Source: an uncultured Oscillospiraceae bacterium (lineage in GTDB: Bacteria > Bacillota > Clostridia > Oscillospirales > Acutalibacteraceae). Taken from it: 5,560 bases of DNA. Both the position numbers and the translations under genes were made by a program. The notes beneath the pieces are model-generated. The model saw only the letters and a list, made by a program, of their open reading frames with translations. It was not told where the DNA came from and ran no database searches. Positions 3,803 through 5,560 of the stretch are shown one piece after another; position 1 is the stretch's first letter; each line of letters opens with the position of its first letter. The stretch spans positions 1 to 5,560 of the forward strand of contig URYP01000126.1 in the NCBI GenBank assembly GCA_900552115.1. The letters are read 5' to 3'.

Positions 3803-5560
3803 ATGAAGCGTAAAACAAAGATCATCTGCACCTTGGGGCCCTCCACCGATGACCCGGCGGTGCTTCGTCAACTGATGCTGGCCGGCATGGACGTCGCGCG
3901 CATCAACATGTCGCACCAGAATCAGGATTGCCAGCGGGTACGCATCAATCAAGTGAAGCAAATGCGTGAGGAACTGGATCTGCCGGTCGCCGTGCTGATC
4001 GATACCAAGGGGCCTGAGATTCGCCTGGGCACCTTTACGGAACCCAAGGTCGCCCTGACCGAAGGCTCCACCTTTACCCTGACCACCGAACCCATGGAGG
4101 GGACGGCGGAGATGGCCTCCATCAGCTTTCCCGGGCTGCCGCAGGATGTCCGGCCGGGCAATCATATACTCATCGATGACGGCCTGATTGATCTGGAAGT
4201 ACAGTCCACCACCGAAACTACCATCGTCTGCCGCGTACTCAACGGCGGCGTCATATCCGCCAACAAGGGCATTAATGTGCCGGACGTCTGCCTGTCCATG
4301 CCGTTCATGAGCGACCGTGACCGCTCAGACATTGCGTTTGCCTGTGATATCGATGCGGATTTTATCGCCGCCTCCTTTACCCGGCGGGCCGATGACGTGG
4401 TACAGATCCGGCAGGAGCTGGAGCGGCACAACAACCACAAAATACGTATTATTGCCAAAATAGAAAACGCCGAGGGCGTTTCCAATATAGACGGTATTAT
4501 CAAAGTATCCGACGGCATCATGGTCGCGCGCGGCGACATGGGGGTGGAAATTGCCCTGGAGGAGATCCCCAGCCTGCAGAAGATGCTGATTCACAAGGCC
4601 TACAACGCGGGCTTGCAGGTAATCACCGCCACCCAGATGCTGGAGTCCATGATGAAGAATCCCCGTCCCACCCGGGCGGAAACAACCGACGTGGCCAACG
4701 CCATTTACGATGGCACCAGCGCCATCATGCTGTCCGGTGAAACCGCCGCCGGCGCGCATCCCATCGAAGCGCTCAAAACGATGGACCGGATCGCCCGCCG
4801 TACGGAGGACGACATCAATTATATTCGCCGTTTCGCTGTGCGGGAGGTGCGGGATGCGCCGAATGTAACCAACGCCATCTCCCACGCCGCTGTAACCACC
4901 GCGCACGATATGGGCGCCAAAGCCATCATTACCGTGACCAAATCCGGGGCGACGGCCCGCATGATCTCCAAATACCGCCCGGCCTGCCCCATTATCTGCT
5001 GCACCACCGATCAAACCGCCCGGCGGCAGATGAACCTGTCCTGGGGCGTTACGCCCCTGCTGGCGGAAGAAAAAACCGATGTGGATGAACTGTTTGAGCA
5101 TGCGGTGGACTGCGCCGTGGAAAAAAACATGCTGCAAAGCGGCGACCTCGTCGTCATCACAGCCGGCGCGCCGCTGGGCATTTCCGGCACCACCAACCTG
5201 CTGAAAGTGCATCTGGTGGGCAATATCCTGGTGCAGGGCACCGGCGTCAATCAATTGAACGCCGTCGGCAACCTGTGTGTCGCCGCCAATGAGGAGGACG
5301 CGCTGGAGCGTTTCCGTCCCGGGGACATCCTGGTGATTCCCCAGACCAGCAACCGTCTGCTCCCCCTGATGAAGGAGTGCTCCGGCATCATTGCCGAGGC
5401 CGACGGGATGAACAGCCATGCCGCCATTGTGGGAATGGCTTTGGATAAGCCGGTGCTCGTAGGCGCGGCGGGAGCCACCCATATTCTCAAAAGCGGCACC
5501 ACCGTCATTTTGTTTTTGCCTGGATTCGTTTGCTATTATAGTAATCAATATATTCATCAA
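3803..5560 (+). CDS. pyk: Pyruvate kinase with C-terminal PEP-utilising domain (586 codons, open at window end)
   Basis: Catalyses phosphoenolpyruvate + ADP to pyruvate + ATP in the last step of glycolysis. Visible in order: KIICTLGPST (6-15), VARINMSH (31-38), DTKGPEIRLG (67-76), a B domain at about 71-165 ending KGINVPD, FIAASFTR (187-194), AKIENAEGVSNIDGII (218-233; catalytic Lys219 and metal ligand Glu221), VARGDMGVEI (241-250; metal ligand Asp245), VITATQMLESM (273-283) and AIMLSGETAAG (307-317). The C domain spans about 350-475. Beyond about 480 comes the extra domain known from Bacillus-type enzymes, with FRPGDILVIPQTS and GMNSHAAIVG (535-544) around His539. The ATG follows AAGGAG. Residues after Val568 (base 5506) depart from the usual ending, in a segment of only 26% G+C, and no stop is reached. 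The true C-terminus is uncertain: it may be divergent, interrupted, or an assembly-end artefact. Confidence 0.96.
   Translation, partial: MKRKTKIICTLGPSTDDPAVLRQLMLAGMDVARINMSHQNQDCQRVRINQVKQMREELDLPVAVLIDTKGPEIRLGTFTEPKVALTEGSTFTLTTEPMEGTAEMASISFPGLPQDVRPGNHILIDDGLIDLEVQSTTETTIVCRVLNGGVISANKGINVPDVCLSMPFMSDRDRSDIAFACDIDADFIAASFTRRADDVVQIRQELERHNNHKIRIIAKIENAEGVSNIDGIIKVSDGIMVARGDMGVEIALEEIPSLQKMLIHKAYNAGLQVITATQMLESMMKNPRPTRAETTDVANAIYDGTSAIMLSGETAAGAHPIEALKTMDRIARRTEDDINYIRRFAVREVRDAPNVTNAISHAAVTTAHDMGAKAIITVTKSGATARMISKYRPACPIICCTTDQTARRQMNLSWGVTPLLAEEKTDVDELFEHAVDCAVEKNMLQSGDLVVITAGAPLGISGTTNLLKVHLVGNILVQGTGVNQLNAVGNLCVAANEEDALERFRPGDILVIPQTSNRLLPLMKECSGIIAEADGMNSHAAIVGMALDKPVLVGAAGATHILKSGTTVILFLPGFVCYYSNQYIHQ

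Noticed and set aside
5512..5543. A possible promoter (TTGTTT, 18-bp gap, TATTAT) near the window end
   Set aside because: Matches are weak and expected by chance in this AT-rich stretch, and nothing downstream is visible to be transcribed.
4325..5560. A minus-strand reading frame of 411 codons opposite pyk
   Set aside because: It lies entirely antisense to a clearly recognisable pyruvate kinase, has no family resemblance or SD, and is His/Gly-rich as expected from complementing GC-rich codons.

Overview
This window looks like chromosomal housekeeping DNA from a GC-rich member of the Firmicutes, most likely class Clostridia (an Oscillospiraceae-like gut anaerobe is a guess). The evidence is the infC-rpmI-rplT operon with an attenuator-type leader, strong GGAGG Shine-Dalgarno (SD) sites about 8 nt before most starts, SigA promoters close to consensus, and a pyruvate kinase with the extra C-terminal PEP-utilising domain typical of Firmicutes. 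No mobile element, CRISPR array, tRNA or rRNA is seen.

Layout: everything left of about 3620 is on the minus strand, and pyruvate kinase is on the plus strand. Reading leftward from 3618: a promoter (TTGACG-17-TATACT) drives a membrane-anchored zinc D,D-carboxypeptidase of the VanY/M15B family. Fifteen bases after its stop comes a perfect-consensus promoter (TTGACA-17-TATAAT, extended -10). It transcribes a leader of about 160 nt containing two stem-loops and an intrinsic terminator, then infC, rpmI and rplT (IF3, bL35, bL20). A second intrinsic terminator with a perfect 11-bp stem follows rplT. Its tail runs into the ribosome binding site of a TrmH/SpoU-family rRNA methyltransferase gene, which is followed 19 bases later by dprA (partial, cut by the window edge at base 1).

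To the right, a divergent promoter (TTGTGC-17-TATAAT) and a roughly 100-nt 5' UTR with three small hairpins precede pyk, which stays open to the window end. The last 54 bases have 26% G+C and no longer read like the conserved pyk C-terminus.

How the genes work together: the central operon makes an initiation factor and two 50S proteins. Such operons are kept in balance by feedback: bL20 acts on leader RNA in Bacillus, and IF3 acts on its own non-standard start codon in other bacteria. Both forms of control are plausible here from sequence: a terminator in the leader, and an AUC that is the best-supported infC start. The downstream methyltransferase and dprA appear to be expressed by readthrough of the second terminator. 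No new multi-gene system was recognised. The most interesting signals are regulatory (AUC start, double attenuation) and the compositional break at the end of pyk.
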